A stretch of 34,819 bases of DNA from Chloroflexota bacterium (GCA_012516075.1 JAAYXE010000152.1:1-34819); one strand, 5' to 3'; shown: positions 7,225-16,956, counted from the stretch's first letter. The notes: a model not told the origin generated them from the sequence alone. A program made the numbers and translations.

Positions 7225-9669
7225 ATGCAGTACGGACACTTCGACGACCAGCGCTGCGAATACGTCATCACCCGGCCCGACACTCCGCTGCCCTGGATCA
7301 ATTACCTGGGCAGCGAAGATTATTTCGGCCTGATCTCGAACACTGCCGGCGGTTATTCGTTCTACAAAGACGCCCGCCTGCGCCGGTTGACGCGCTTCCG
7401 CTACAACAACGCGCCCCTGGATTCCAACGGGCGCTACATTTACCTGCGAGACGACGCCAGCGAGCACTTCTGGTCTCCGACCTGGCAGCCGGTGCGCGCC
7501 TCGCTGGATTCCTACGAGTGCCGCCACGGCCTGGGCTACACCATCATCCGCTCGCAGGTGAACGGCATCGAAGCGCAGATCCGCTACTTCGTCCCGCTGG
7601 GCGAGAACCTGGAGGTCTGGGAGCTCACCCTGACCAACCACCGCCAGGAGAGCGCCGCACTGTCCGTCTTTTCGGCGGTGGAGTTTTGCCTGTGGGATGC
7701 CTGGGACGATGTCACCAACTTCCAGCGCAACTACTCCACCGGCGAGGTGGAGGTCGAAGAGGGCGTGATCTACCACAAGACGGAATACCGCGAGCGCCGC
7801 AATCACTTCGCATACCTGGCCTGCTCGGAAGAACTGGCCGGCTTCGACACGCAGCGCGAGGCCTTCCTGGGCCCCTACCGCGGCTGGGACTCGCCCGCAG
7901 GGGTGCAGGCCGGGCATCTGTCCAACTCCATTGCCCATGGATGGCAGCCGGTGGGCGCCCAGCATGTGCGCCTGCAGTTAAACCCCGGCGAGCAGCGCAG
8001 GGTGATTTACCTGCTCGGCTACTACGAAAACCCGCCGGACGAAAAGTTCGACCCGCCCGGCTCACAGACGATCAACAAACGCGGGGTTAAGACCGTCATC
8101 TCCCGCTACCTGCAGCCCGAAACGGTGGAGCAGGCCTTCCAGGACCTCAAGGCGTACTGGGCGGCGCTGCTCGACCGCTTCCAGGTGCACACGCCCGACT
8201 GCCACACCGACCGCATGGTCAACATCTGGAACGCTTACCAGGTGATGGTTACGTTTAACCTGTCGCGCTCGGCCTCTTATTTTGAAAGCGGCATCGGCCG
8301 CGGCATGGGCTTTCGCGACTCGAACCAGGACCTGCTGGGTTTTGTCCATCTGGTGCCCGGGCGCGCCCGGCAGCGGCTGCTCGACCTGGCCGCCACGCAG
8401 ATGGAAAACGGCGGGGCTTATCACCAGTACCAGCCGCTCACCAAACGCGGCAACAACGACATTGGCAGCAATTTCAACGACGACCCGCTGTGGCTGGTGC
8501 TGGCCGCAGCCGCTTATCTAAAAGAGACCGGCGACTGGAGCCTGCTGGACGAGCTGGTGCCGTACGACAACCGGCCCGGCAGCGAGGAGCCTTTTTATGC
8601 CCACCTGCAGCGTTCGATCAACTTCACCCTGGAGCGCCTGGGGCCGCACGGCCTGCCGCTAATCGGCCGCGCCGACTGGAACGACTGCCTGAACCTGAAC
8701 TGCTTCTCCGACACCCCCGGCGAGTCTTTCCAGACTACCACCAGCAAGGACGGGAAGGTGGCCGAGAGCGTGTTCATCGCCGGGCTGTTCATCCTGGCGG
8801 CTCAGGAAATGGCGCAGATCGCCGGGCACTGTGGGAAGCCAGAGGAGGCCGCTGATTACCGCCAGCACGCCGCCCGCATGGAGGCGGCAGTGTGGGAAGC
8901 CGGCTGGGACGGCGAATGGTTCCGGCGCGCTTACGACGATTTCGGCCGCCCGGTGGGTTCGCGCCAGTGCGAGGAGGGCAAGATCTTCATCGAGCCCCAG
9001 GGTATCTGCATCATGGCCGGCCTGGGCCTTGAGGACGGCCGGGCGCTGCAGGCCCTGGATTCGGTGGCCAGTATGCTGGCCACGCCGCACGGCATCATCC
9101 TGCAGCAGCCGGCCTACAGCCGCTATTACCTGCACCTGGGCGAGATCTCCTCTTACCCGCCCGGCTACAAAGAGAACGCCGGCATCTTCTGTCACACCAA
9201 CCCCTGGATCATGATCGCCGAGGCCATGGCCGGGCGCGGCGACCGGGCCCACGATTACTACCTGCGCATCAACCCTTCGGCCCGTGAGCCGCTCAGCGAC
9301 CTGCACAAATGCGAGCCGTACGTCTACGCCCAGATGATCGCCGGCCGCGACGCGCCGACCCACGGCGAGGCCAAAAACTCCTGGCTCACCGGAACGGCCG
9401 CCTGGAACTATGTGGCCATCACACAGTGGATTCTGGGCATCCGCCCATCTTACGAAGGGCTGGAGATTGCCCCGGTGATCCCTTCGAGCTGGGAGGGCTT
9501 CGAGGCTGTGCGCCTGTTCCGCGGCGTGCGCTACCACATCCGCGTCGAACGGCGCGGCCCCGGCAGTGAGACCCGCCTGGAGGTGGACGGAAAAGAGCTG
9601 CCCGGGCGGATCATCCCCCTGCCTCCACCTGGCACGCAGGATGTGCAGGTGCGCGTGACCCTGGGTTAA
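7225..9669 (+). CDS. GH94 cellobiose phosphorylase
   Basis: This enzyme cleaves cellobiose with phosphate to alpha-glucose-1-phosphate and glucose in the cytoplasm, saving one ATP per disaccharide. It is 814 aa, the normal length, and by eye matches clostridial cellobiose phosphorylases from end to end. The N-terminal beta-sandwich begins '[27 protein letters not shown]'. The (alpha/alpha)6 barrel carries the donor-site motif [19 protein letters not shown] near 357 and the catalytic acid Asp487 in [13 protein letters not shown] likely phosphate-site His657 (GIFCHTNPW) and the [10 protein letters not shown] motif near 725 are present. The start has AGGAGG at 7216-7221. It directly precedes a second GH94 gene. 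Chitobiose phosphorylase is less likely given the clostridial-type signature residues. Confidence 0.93.
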   Translation: MQYGHFDDQRCEYVITRPDTPLPWINYLGSEDYFGLISNTAGGYSFYKDARLRRLTRFRYNNAPLDSNGRYIYLRDDASEHFWSPTWQPVRASLDSYECRHGLGYTIIRSQVNGIEAQIRYFVPLGENLEVWELTLTNHRQESAALSVFSAVEFCLWDAWDDVTNFQRNYSTGEVEVEEGVIYHKTEYRERRNHFAYLACSEELAGFDTQREAFLGPYRGWDSPAGVQAGHLSNSIAHGWQPVGAQHVRLQLNPGEQRRVIYLLGYYENPPDEKFDPPGSQTINKRGVKTVISRYLQPETVEQAFQDLKAYWAALLDRFQVHTPDCHTDRMVNIWNAYQVMVTFNLSRSASYFESGIGRGMGFRDSNQDLLGFVHLVPGRARQRLLDLAATQMENGGAYHQYQPLTKRGNNDIGSNFNDDPLWLVLAAAAYLKETGDWSLLDELVPYDNRPGSEEPFYAHLQRSINFTLERLGPHGLPLIGRADWNDCLNLNCFSDTPGESFQTTTSKDGKVAESVFIAGLFILAAQEMAQIAGHCGKPEEAADYRQHAARMEAAVWEAGWDGEWFRRAYDDFGRPVGSRQCEEGKIFIEPQGICIMAGLGLEDGRALQALDSVASMLATPHGIILQQPAYSRYYLHLGEISSYPPGYKENAGIFCHTNPWIMIAEAMAGRGDRAHDYYLRINPSAREPLSDLHKCEPYVYAQMIAGRDAPTHGEAKNSWLTGTAAWNYVAITQWILGIRPSYEGLEIAPVIPSSWEGFEAVRLFRGVRYHIRVERRGPGSETRLEVDGKELPGRIIPLPPPGTQDVQVRVTLG

Positions 9670-9712
9670 AGACCACCGGCCTTTACGCCTCAACCTCGAT
9701 CAGGAGGCAGCG

Positions 9713-12127
9713 ATGGCGAGCTACGGATATTTTGACGAAGCCGGTCGCGAATACGTGATCACCGACCCGCGCACACCGGTCAAGTGGATCAATTACATCG
9801 GCACCCGCCGCTTCGGCGGTTTCGTGGACCACACCGGCGGGGCGCTGATCTGCCGCGAGGACCCCACCTTCAACCGCATCACGAAATACATCCAGCAGAT
9901 GCCGGCCTCCGATTTCAAAGGTGAGACGCTCTACCTGCGCATCCACACACCGCAGGGATTCAGGGTGTTCTCGCCCTTTTATGTGCCCACGCTGGATCCC
10001 TACCGGCGCTTCGAATGCCGTGTCGGGCTGGGTTACACCCGCCTGGTGACCGAGTTCTACGACCTGCGCACCGAGGTCACCATTTTTGTGCCCCTGGACG
10101 GGACCTGCGAGCTGCGCGATATCCGGGTGACCAACCTCGCAGACCGGCCGCAGACCGTGGACGCCGTCCCGCTGGTCGAGTACACCCACCCCGACGCCCT
10201 CAAACAGTTCACCAACGCCGACTGGGTCCCGCAGACCATGCAGAGCCGGGCGGTGCAGGACGGCGAGTTCACCATCCTGCTGCAGTATCCGTTCATGAAC
10301 CGCGACACGCAGGTCAATTACCTGACCGCCAGCCTGCCTGCCTCTTCGTACGAGACCGACCGCCGGCGCTTTCTGGGTGAAAACGAATACGGCTCCTTCA
10401 AGAACCCGCTCAGCCTGTACGAGCCCGAGTTGAGCTGCACACAGGCCCTGCGCGGCGACAATATCGGCGCCCTGCTGGTCCCGCTGGGGACGCTCGCGCC
10501 CGGAGAGAGCCGGCGGCTGATTACCCAGCTTGGGCAGGCCGCCAGCGTCGAGGCTGCCCTGCCCGTCATCCGCCGCTTTCGCCAGGGTGAGGCGCTGGAC
10601 GCTGAGCTGCAGAAGCTGGCCGCCTTCTGGGACGAATATCTGGACGCCCTGCAGGTGCAGACCCCCGAGCCGCGCATGAACGCCATGCTCAACGTCTACA
10701 ACCCGCGCCAGTGCTGCGTGACGAAGACCTGGTCGCGCTACCTTTCGTACTACCAGACCGGTCTGGGTGCGCGCGGCATCGGCATGCGCGATTCCTCTCA
10801 GGATGTGATGGCGGTGATCGCCTCCGTGCCGGACGAGGCGCGCGATTTCCTGCGCACGCTGCTGACTTTCCAGAAGCGCGACGGGTCCGCCATGCACCAG
10901 TTCAACCCGCTGACCATGGAGGGCAGCGCTGGCGACTCGCTGGAGATGGAAGACCGCCCGCATTACTACAGCGACGATCACCTGTGGCTGATCCTGGCTG
11001 TGTGCGCCTATCTGAAAGAGACCGGCGATCTGGCCTTCCTGGATGAGGAGCTGCCCTTTAACGAGAAAGACCGCCTCGGACAGCCGCTGGAGCGCAGCAC
11101 GGTGCGCGAACACCTGCAGCGCGGGCTGGCCTTCACCCGGGGAGACGTGGGCCGCCATGGGCTGCCCCTGCTGGGCTTCGCCGATTGGAACGACACGGTC
11201 AACCTGCCGGCCGGGGCGGAGAGCCTGTTCACCGCAAACCTGTACGGCAAAGCCCTGCTGGAGATGATCGCCCTGCTGGAGCATCTGGGCGACCTGGAAG
11301 CGGCGAGTGCCTGCCGCCAGGATTACGAAGAGATGCGGCGGCGCTTCGAAAGGCACGCCTGGGACGGGGCCTGGTACCGGCGCTACTTCGACGCCGGGGG
11401 CAGCCCGCTGGGCTCGGCCCAGCACCGCTACGGGCAGATCTACCTGAACGCCCAGACCTGGCCGGTAATCTCGGGCTTTGCCTCCCCCGAGCGCGCCCGC
11501 CGGGCGCTGGACGCAGCATACGAACGCCTGAACACAAAGTATGGACTCAAACTCTCCGCCCCCGGGTTCAACGGCTACGACCCGCAGTACGGCGGCGTGA
11601 CCACCTACCCGCCCGGGGCGAAGGAGAACGGGGGCATCTTCCTGCACCCCAACCCCTGGGCGATCATCGCCGAGGCCATCCTGGGGAACGGCGAGCGCGC
11701 CTACCAGTATTACCGCCAGATCAACCCCGCCGAGCGCAATGACAGCATCGAGATCTACGAGTGCGAACCGTACGTCTATGCGCAGAATGTGCTCGGCGAC
11801 GAGCATCCCCAGTTCGGGCTGGCGCGCAACTCCTGGCTCTCCGGCACCGCCTCCTGGTGCTACCAGGCCGCTGTCCAGTGGATCCTGGGGCTGCGGCCCG
11901 AGTACGCCGGCCTGCGCGTCGATCCCTGTATCCCGCGCGCCTGGGGCGGCTTTACCGCCGTGCGGCGCTTCCGGGGCACGCGGCTGCACGTTCGCGTCTA
12001 CAACCCGCAGGGGGTGTGTAAGGGTGTGGTGCGCATGGATGTGGATGGGGAGCCGGTGGATGGTAATCTGGTTCCCGCCAACCTGCCGGGGGACGAACAC
12101 CGGGTTGAGGTGTGGCTGGGGAGGTAA
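9713..12127 (+). CDS. GH94 family phosphorylase, divergent paralogue (substrate uncertain)
   Basis: This is a second inverting disaccharide phosphorylase, 804 aa, with GH94 architecture throughout. The catalytic Asp494 lies in FADWNDTVNLP. The donor-site motif is GLGARGIGMRDSSQD near 358. A phosphate-site His645 (GIFLHPNPW) and NSWLSGTASW are present. It differs from its neighbour around the acceptor pocket: '[20 protein letters not shown]' is replaced by a shorter 'TVNLPAGAESLFT'. A 'GSAGDSLEMEDRPHYYSDDHLW' insert occurs near 405. The acceptor sugar or linkage therefore probably differs. Candidates include laminaribiose phosphorylase, cellobionic acid phosphorylase and diacetylchitobiose phosphorylase; the sequence alone does not decide. 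Cellodextrin phosphorylase is unlikely because those proteins are longer. The start follows AGGAGG at 9702-9707, 43 nt after the first GH94. Confidence 0.88.
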   Translation: MASYGYFDEAGREYVITDPRTPVKWINYIGTRRFGGFVDHTGGALICREDPTFNRITKYIQQMPASDFKGETLYLRIHTPQGFRVFSPFYVPTLDPYRRFECRVGLGYTRLVTEFYDLRTEVTIFVPLDGTCELRDIRVTNLADRPQTVDAVPLVEYTHPDALKQFTNADWVPQTMQSRAVQDGEFTILLQYPFMNRDTQVNYLTASLPASSYETDRRRFLGENEYGSFKNPLSLYEPELSCTQALRGDNIGALLVPLGTLAPGESRRLITQLGQAASVEAALPVIRRFRQGEALDAELQKLAAFWDEYLDALQVQTPEPRMNAMLNVYNPRQCCVTKTWSRYLSYYQTGLGARGIGMRDSSQDVMAVIASVPDEARDFLRTLLTFQKRDGSAMHQFNPLTMEGSAGDSLEMEDRPHYYSDDHLWLILAVCAYLKETGDLAFLDEELPFNEKDRLGQPLERSTVREHLQRGLAFTRGDVGRHGLPLLGFADWNDTVNLPAGAESLFTANLYGKALLEMIALLEHLGDLEAASACRQDYEEMRRRFERHAWDGAWYRRYFDAGGSPLGSAQHRYGQIYLNAQTWPVISGFASPERARRALDAAYERLNTKYGLKLSAPGFNGYDPQYGGVTTYPPGAKENGGIFLHPNPWAIIAEAILGNGERAYQYYRQINPAERNDSIEIYECEPYVYAQNVLGDEHPQFGLARNSWLSGTASWCYQAAVQWILGLRPEYAGLRVDPCIPRAWGGFTAVRRFRGTRLHVRVYNPQGVCKGVVRMDVDGEPVDGNLVPANLPGDEHRVEVWLGR

Positions 12128-12262
12128 AGCAGCATCACCAATCATCCCTGCCGCGGCGCCTGGAGTACTCAGGAGGCTGCAGGGAGAAGATCGGGTTTCA
12201 ATCGTTTTTCACAGCAGGTGCGGGGAAATTGCTCCGCATGTTTCCGTTTTCCACGTGTCATG

Positions 12263-12347
12263 GGGCACGGCGCGCTGCGAGCAGCAGCCGAATAGTCTGG
12301 ACCGCTGCCCGGGGGAGGAAGCTGGCTCTCGCCGCAGCGCCGTGCCC
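12263..12347 (+). repeat. 85-nt inverted-repeat element, copy A
   Basis: The element is bounded by GGGCACGGC and GCCGTGCCC. The arms extend to 15 pairs (left GGGCACGGCGCGCTGCG, right CGCAGCGCCGTGCCC) with a 2-nt bulge. TTACAG follows the right end. The interior has no open frame. It shares its ends and its exact 85-nt length with copies at 12814, 19331 and 23648. Confidence 0.78.
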
Positions 12348-12371
12348 TTACAGCAAATTTTATTGCTGTAA
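12348..12371 (+). terminator. AT-rich perfect hairpin abutting copy A
   Basis: TTACAGCAA (12348-12356) and TTGCTGTAA (12363-12371) pair perfectly over 9 bp around the loop ATTTTA. It starts at the base after the 85-nt element. Its first six bases are the TTACAG tail found beside other copies. It might act as part of a terminator, but no clear T-run follows on either strand. Confidence 0.5.
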
Positions 12372-12439
12372 AACCAATAAACAATCTAATAATTGCAACA
12401 GCCCGGGCAGCCTGGTTCTAGCTGCGCGGTAACAAACCG

Positions 12440-12635
12440 CCGCAGGCCGCTTCGACTGCGGGGCTAGCGCCCCTCCGTTCAGCGCGCCTGCGGGCAGTTT
12501 ATTCCGCACCCAGGCACCCGGAGCGACTGCTTCGCGATCCCGGTCGAAGGGCGCCTGGGTGCAGGGTTTATTACCCACAGGCCGTTTCGACTGCAGTCCT
12601 TACCCCTTCCGCTCAACGCGCCTGCAGGAGGCATT
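12440..12635 (+). repeat. Duplicated structured block (direct repeat about 135 bp apart)
   Basis: Two diverged copies of a block of about 60 bp lie at 12440-12500 and 12575-12635. Both contain CAGGCCG-Y-TTCGACTGC, then about 20 variable bases, then G-Y-TCARCGCGCCTGC. Each copy can fold: copy one by CGCAGGC/GCCTGCG (12441-12447 with 12486-12492) plus an inner GGGGC-TAGC-GCCCC hairpin (12460-12473). Between them sits a perfect 10-bp inverted repeat, GCACCCAGGC (12506-12515) with GCCTGGGTGC (12553-12562). No coding function is apparent. Confidence 0.65.
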
Positions 12636-12813
12636 TTTCAACAGTTCAACAGCAGACAGTATTCGATCAAGCAAGCCGACCTTGCCGCTCAGACTGCCTC
12701 ATTCCCTGCCCCCAATCCTGACCCTCTCACAGGGTAGTTTTTTTACTGTAGAGCATTCCCTCCGGCTGGCCAGCTTTCACGGTTCACTCAGCCCTTACCC
12801 GATCCACCTGTAA

Positions 12814-12898
12814 GGACACGGCAATGGCCGGCTCCTGACCGCTCCTTTCAGGGAACGCTCCAGGGCCCGAAATCCCTGTCCCAAAAGCAGCCGTGCCC
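12814..12898 (-). repeat. 85-nt inverted-repeat element, copy B (inverted orientation)
   Basis: The element is bounded by GGACACGGC (12814-12822) and GCCGTGCCC (12890-12898), one mismatch between the ends. The CTGTAA tail precedes it, so it lies in the opposite orientation to copy A. Its interior contains CAGGGA/TCCCTG arms (12849-12854 with 12873-12878). Beyond the tail the flank reads, on the minus strand, TTACAGGTGGATCGGGTAA, which closely matches the flank of the 56-nt copy near 19584. Confidence 0.75.
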
Positions 12899-12958
12899 GC
12901 TGACCGTGTGGAGTACGGTATCGCCCGGAGCGGATTCCATTTACAACCCCTACTCTGA

Positions 12959-13011
12959 CCCTCCCCCGCCTGAGCAACCTGTCAAACGGCAGGTTGCCAT
13001 GCAGGGGAGGG
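12959..13011 (-). terminator. Nested hairpin after the DUF4129 gene
   Basis: Outer arms CCCTCCCC (12959-12966) and GGGGAGGG (13004-13011) enclose a perfect inner stem GCAACCTG (12974-12981) with CAGGTTGC (12990-12997). It lies 52 nt beyond the stop of the minus-strand MoxR/DUF58/DUF4129 operon. It is a plausible transcription stop or 3'-end protector, although there is no U-tract. Confidence 0.5.
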
Positions 13012-13022
13012 GATTAATATCC

Positions 13023-13052
13023 GCGTCCATCCGCGATAGCAGCGTCCATCCG
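13023..13052 (+). repeat. Short direct repeat GCGTCCATCCG
   Basis: GCGTCCATCCG occurs at 13023-13033 and again at 13042-13052, 19 bp apart, just beyond the DUF4129 stop codon. It is too small to assign a function. Confidence 0.45.
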
Positions 13053-13063
13053 TGTCCCCCATC

Positions 13064-14653
13064 CTAGCGCCCGCGCAATGCGTGTTTAATGCGCTGCCAC
13101 CAGCCCTGCACCAGCCCCACATCCTCCTCGGTGATATCGTGCCGGCTGTAGCGCGCCTCGATGAACTCCTCCGTCAGCGCCGCGACCTCCTGCTCCACAT
13201 CGGGCACCTGCCCGCCCAGTTCGCGGGCATACTCATATGGCGTCTGCGCCGGATGGCGCGGCAGCCCCTGCTCCCCTCCCCTTCGCAGCATAGCCAGGTA
13301 AAAGAACAGCACCCGCTGGCGCGGCGTCAGCCTGCGCAGGCTGGTGTAACGCCAGGCAGCGGCCTCGTGAGCCGCGCCCCGGCGTGCTCGCAGCCGGCGC
13401 AGCCCGGCCTGGATCCCCTGCGCCACGCTCTGGTTGACGCCGCGAATCAGGTCACGCAGCTGCCGCAGGAAGCGCAGCACGGCACCGGCAAGGGGCAGGC
13501 GGCGCAGTGCGTCCAGCAGTTCCTGATTCTGGCTGATGTAATGGTAGAGCGAGTAGCCGATCACCCCCAGGAACAGCGCCCAGAACAGGATCGACTTCAG
13601 CAGCTCCGACCAGCCTTCTCCGGTGGCAGGCGGCTGCGGCTGGGGGATCATCTCCGGCAGGCGCGAGAGGTCCGGCCTTGGCGAGCGCCCAAACAGGAAC
13701 GAGAGCGCAAACCAGATCAGGATGAGCGGCGCAAAAAGGATTAATAGCAAAATGCCGCCGATGAGCCCCAGCACCCCCAGCAGGAAGGCGAGCACATCCA
13801 GCAGCCCCAGGGAATACTGGGTGGGCAGCAATAGAACGAGCAGCGCCAGCCCGGCGAGGAAGAGGGCGCTGAACAGCAGCCAGCGGCTGCCCAGGTTTGA
13901 CCCGATGGGGATGCGCTCCAGGCTCCAGAACACCCGCAGGATGGAGAACTGCGTCAGCGCCAGCAGGACCAGCGCCAGGATGAAAAAGGCCAGGATGTTC
14001 CAGACCCCGCCCTGCGGCGATGGCGATCCGGGGAACAGCCCCAGGCCGCTCAGACGCATCAGGCCTTCGAGGAAGATCATCACCCCACCGACCAGCAGCA
14101 CCAGCCCCGCCAGGCTGCGCCGCACAGCAGGGCGCTCGGTCGTGATGCCGCTCTCGCGCTCGATCTGCAGCAGGCGCTCGTCCCCCTCGAGCTGCGCCAG
14201 CTCTTCGGCAAAGATCCCCGCCAGGCCCCAGAAGAGCACCGCCATGGAGACGGCGAACAGGTACTCGCCGCTGAACCAGGTTTCCACAAAGCGGTCGCGC
14301 CACTGCGCCATATCAGCCAGCAGCCGGTCGAAGCCGCGCACCAGGTAGATCACCAGCTTCAAACCCACCAGCAGCACCACCCACTCGGCCAGACGGTAGC
14401 GCAGCCATTCCCCGCTCAGGAACCCCGCCCGGCGGACCAGGCGCTGGGTCAGCATGGCTTCCAGGCAGAGCAGGAAGATGACCGGCACCAGATATGCGCC
14501 GTTCCAGGAGGGCACAAGAAAGCGCCCGAAGCGCACGATCGAGACCAGCGCGCAGGCCAGCATCAGGCAGATCAGCAGGTGCTGGACGAACACGGTAAAG
14601 CGTTCGTTCCAGGCATAATCCTGCCGCAGGTTCTCCTGATCGGTGTTTTCCAC
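13064..14653 (-). CDS. DUF4129-domain polytopic membrane protein
   Basis: The product is 529 aa. About nine hydrophobic segments fill residues 20-380; among the clearest are those near 22-45, 86-107, 126-148, 180-203 and 285-320. The C-terminal cytoplasmic part (about 430-520) shows the DUF4129 pattern: an aromatic/Leu-rich helix, 'TPYEYARELGGQVPDVEQEVAALTEEFIEARYS'. In known genomes this domain travels with MoxR, DUF58 and transglutaminase proteins in envelope or secreted-protein maturation clusters; the exact function is unknown. GTG at 14653 is the start, with GGAGG six bases upstream. The stop of the DUF58 gene is eight bases away, so this is the last gene of a three-gene operon. Confidence 0.8.
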   Translation of the reverse strand: MENTDQENLRQDYAWNERFTVFVQHLLICLMLACALVSIVRFGRFLVPSWNGAYLVPVIFLLCLEAMLTQRLVRRAGFLSGEWLRYRLAEWVVLLVGLKLVIYLVRGFDRLLADMAQWRDRFVETWFSGEYLFAVSMAVLFWGLAGIFAEELAQLEGDERLLQIERESGITTERPAVRRSLAGLVLLVGGVMIFLEGLMRLSGLGLFPGSPSPQGGVWNILAFFILALVLLALTQFSILRVFWSLERIPIGSNLGSRWLLFSALFLAGLALLVLLLPTQYSLGLLDVLAFLLGVLGLIGGILLLILFAPLILIWFALSFLFGRSPRPDLSRLPEMIPQPQPPATGEGWSELLKSILFWALFLGVIGYSLYHYISQNQELLDALRRLPLAGAVLRFLRQLRDLIRGVNQSVAQGIQAGLRRLRARRGAAHEAAAWRYTSLRRLTPRQRVLFFYLAMLRRGGEQGLPRHPAQTPYEYARELGGQVPDVEQEVAALTEEFIEARYSRHDITEEDVGLVQGWWQRIKHALRGR

Positions 14654-14661
14654 AGTTCCTC

Positions 14662-15849
14662 CTACTGGCGCCAGGCTTCCAGGTCACGCTCGCTGAGCAG
14701 CGGGTAAAGGGGGAAGCCGAAGTACTCCGCCCGCCGGCGCGCTTCTGGGAAATTCGGGACCGGTCCGCAGGGCACCAGCACCACGCTCATCCCGGATCGC
14801 TGCGCCTGAAACAGCCCGTCGAACAGATCGCTGTCCAGGTTGGGGGTGATCAGCACCAGCGTGGTCCCCCAGGGGAAGTGCAGCACCTGGCGCTGCAGCA
14901 GTTCGACCAGCGGGCAGGTCTCCGCAGACTGCACGCGCGCCAGCACGTCCAGAATGCGCATCAGGTGGGCGCGCCCCCGGCGCGCGGGGACCGGAGGCGG
15001 CAGGCTGTTCTCGTGCAGGGGGTCCACCCCGTTGGTGACCAGTCCCACTGCCTGTCGCAGGCCGGTGACCCAGCTGGCAATGGAGGCCGCGGCGACGATG
15101 CCCAGCTCGGTCGCATCGATGCGCGTGCGGTATTCGTACTCGGCGGCGTTCAGATTGAGCAGGATGACCGTCTCCAGGGCGATGGAGGGCTCAAAGAGCT
15201 TGACCTGCAGCCGTCCGGTAGAAGCGGTCGATTTCCAGTCGACCCGGCGCAGCGAGTCGCCGGCGACGTAATCGCGCCGGCCGTACACCCGGCTGGGGTC
15301 TTCAAATACCGGCAGACGGTGCTTCAACGCACCCTGGGGCGAGCGCGAGGGCAGCCCCAGGCGGGTGATCGGCACCATGCGCGGGTACACCGTGAGCGTA
15401 TCCGCCTCGATCGAAGCCTGCAGGTCCTCGCTGATGCCGAAGACGTCACCCGAGTTCAGTCTTAGTGGGCCGATGCGGTAAAAGCCGCGCTTGCGCCCTT
15501 CCAGCAGGTATTCAAAGCGCATCTTCTCGCGCGGACCCAGACTGACCACGCGCCGGAAAAGGCCTGCGGTGGTCAGCTCTGGCGGCAGGCTTTCGTGGAG
15601 CTGCAGCCAGACCACCGGCAGCAGGCTCTTGTTTTCGATTTCCAGGATTACAGGGACTTTTTCAGCGAAGAAAACGCGCGGCACAAAGCTGCGCCGGGCC
15701 TGCACGGCGTGAAGCGCCCGCCGGCTCCACAACCGTCCGGCGATATACACCCCCAGCAGCAGATAGAGCAGGGTGAGGACGAAATCGGCGCGCAGTATGG
15801 CGGCCAGCAGGGTCAGGATGATCAGGAAGAAGAACAGGGAATCGCCCAT
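14662..15849 (-). CDS. DUF58 domain protein (first copy)
   Basis: The product is 395 aa. Two hydrophobic segments near the N-terminus (about 5-20 and 24-40) anchor it. A beta-rich region follows (60-130), then the DUF58 core: 'VYGRRDYVAGDSLRRVDWKSTASTGRLQVKLFEP' near 190-223. After that comes a von Willebrand A-like fold region (225-395). DUF58 proteins are partners of MoxR ATPases and resemble VWA proteins; a chaperone-like role in assembling metal centres or envelope complexes is suggested for the family. The gene lies 18 bases after the MoxR gene and eight before DUF4129. No convincing ribosome site precedes the ATG, so coupling to MoxR translation is likely. Confidence 0.85.
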   Translation of the reverse strand: MGDSLFFFLIILTLLAAILRADFVLTLLYLLLGVYIAGRLWSRRALHAVQARRSFVPRVFFAEKVPVILEIENKSLLPVVWLQLHESLPPELTTAGLFRRVVSLGPREKMRFEYLLEGRKRGFYRIGPLRLNSGDVFGISEDLQASIEADTLTVYPRMVPITRLGLPSRSPQGALKHRLPVFEDPSRVYGRRDYVAGDSLRRVDWKSTASTGRLQVKLFEPSIALETVILLNLNAAEYEYRTRIDATELGIVAAASIASWVTGLRQAVGLVTNGVDPLHENSLPPPVPARRGRAHLMRILDVLARVQSAETCPLVELLQRQVLHFPWGTTLVLITPNLDSDLFDGLFQAQRSGMSVVLVPCGPVPNFPEARRRAEYFGFPLYPLLSERDLEAWRQ

Positions 15850-15867
15850 GGCCCGCCGTCCGGGGCA

Positions 15868-16836
15868 TCAATCCGGGACTCCAACCGGCAGCGGCGTAGA
15901 GGAGAGCAGGTCCTGCAGAATAGAAAGCGGGGTGCGGCCGCGCAGCTCGGCCTCTGGTTTGGCGATCAGGCGGTGGGCCAGGGTGGGCACGGCCAGTTGT
16001 TTGATGTCGTCGGGGATGACGTGATCGCGACCGCGGATAGCCGCCAGGGCCTGCGAGGCTTTGAAGAGCGCCAGGCTGGCGCGCGGGCTGCCGCCCAGCG
16101 CCAGGTCGGGATGGCTGCGCGTGGCGGAGACCAGTTCGATGATGTAATCCTGCAGCGATTCGTCCACGTGCACATCCCAGATCCGCTTCTGGTGGTCCAG
16201 CAGCGCCTGGATAGGCGTGCGCCCGTCGGCCCCGGATTCGATCGCCGCAAGTTGAGTAATGGGATGTTCGCGGCGCAGGTTGTACAGGATCTGCCGTTCG
16301 ACAGTGTGATCGGGGTAACCGAGCGACAGGCGCAGCAGAAAGCGGTCGAGCTGTGCTTCGGGCAGGGGGAAGGTGCCCTCATATTCAATCGGGTTCTGGG
16401 TGGCCAGCACCAGGAACGGGCGCGGCAGCGGGCGGGTGACCCCGTCTACCGTGACCTGCTGCTCCTGCATGGCCTCCAGCAGCGCCGACTGGGTGCGCGG
16501 CGTGGCCCGGTTGATCTCGTCGGCCAGCAGCAGGTTGACAAAGATCGGCCCGGGGCGGAACTCAAACTGCCCGTTCTGCTGGTTGTAGACCGAGACGCCG
16601 ACCACATCGTTGGGCAGCAGGTCGGGCGTGCACTGCAGGCGCTTGAAGGTGCCCCCCAGGCTGACGGCCACAGCGCGCGCCAGCATGGTCTTGCCGGTGC
16701 CGGGCACGTCTTCCAGCAGTACATGCCCTTCACACAGCAGCGCCACCATGAGCATTTCGATCGCCTCGCGCTTGCCCACAATCACCTGTTCGACGCTGGC
16801 GATCACCCGGGAAACAAATTCCTGAACTTCCTGCAT
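15868..16836 (-). CDS. MoxR-family AAA+ ATPase (first copy)
   Basis: The product is 322 aa, full length for the family. The N-terminal helix '[28 protein letters not shown]' is typical. Walker A GTGKT is at 46-50, Walker B LLLADEIN at 102-109, sensor-1 '[23 protein letters not shown]' near 145-167, and the C-terminal lid contains '[18 protein letters not shown]'. MoxR ATPases are thought to remodel or activate partner proteins, often VWA/DUF58 proteins such as the one encoded next. The start ATG has GAGGAAC upstream. It is the promoter-proximal gene of the MoxR-DUF58-DUF4129 operon. Confidence 0.93.
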   Translation of the reverse strand: MQEVQEFVSRVIASVEQVIVGKREAIEMLMVALLCEGHVLLEDVPGTGKTMLARAVAVSLGGTFKRLQCTPDLLPNDVVGVSVYNQQNGQFEFRPGPIFVNLLLADEINRATPRTQSALLEAMQEQQVTVDGVTRPLPRPFLVLATQNPIEYEGTFPLPEAQLDRFLLRLSLGYPDHTVERQILYNLRREHPITQLAAIESGADGRTPIQALLDHQKRIWDVHVDESLQDYIIELVSATRSHPDLALGGSPRASLALFKASQALAAIRGRDHVIPDDIKQLAVPTLAHRLIAKPEAELRGRTPLSILQDLLSSTPLPVGVPD

Positions 16837-16956
16837 TTATAGTTCCTCAACACCACAACCAGGGTATGCTGCGCTCACCCCTCTGCCTTACTTTACTTGA
16901 TCTGGGCGCAAAATGCAATGGCGGAAGGGCCGGAACCGTACGGATGCAGGTTTAAC

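Larger units (their letters stand above)
12128..13063. other. 936-nt repeat-rich gap between converging genes
   Basis: No credible gene was found here; the short open frames have no ribosome site or family resemblance. The gap lies between the end of the second GH94 gene and the end of the DUF4129 gene. It is packed with inverted and direct repeats, which are listed separately: two 85-nt elements, a hairpin at 12348-12371, a duplicated structured block at 12440-12640, and a nested hairpin at 12959-13011. Confidence 0.75.

Noticed and set aside
9683..12145. 820-codon minus-strand open frame opposite the second GH94 gene
   Set aside because: It is the shadow of a GC-rich gene whose third codon positions are mostly G or C. 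It has low-complexity His/Val/Gly-rich content, no known domain and no ribosome site; the plus strand has a clear GH94 enzyme.
12559..12813. 84-codon plus-strand frame in the large convergent gap
   Set aside because: It crosses repeat copies, has no ribosome site and no family resemblance.
12263..12898. CRISPR array
   Set aside because: The repeats here are palindromic ends of 85-nt elements at irregular distances in both orientations. There is no regular repeat-spacer pattern and no cas gene in the window.
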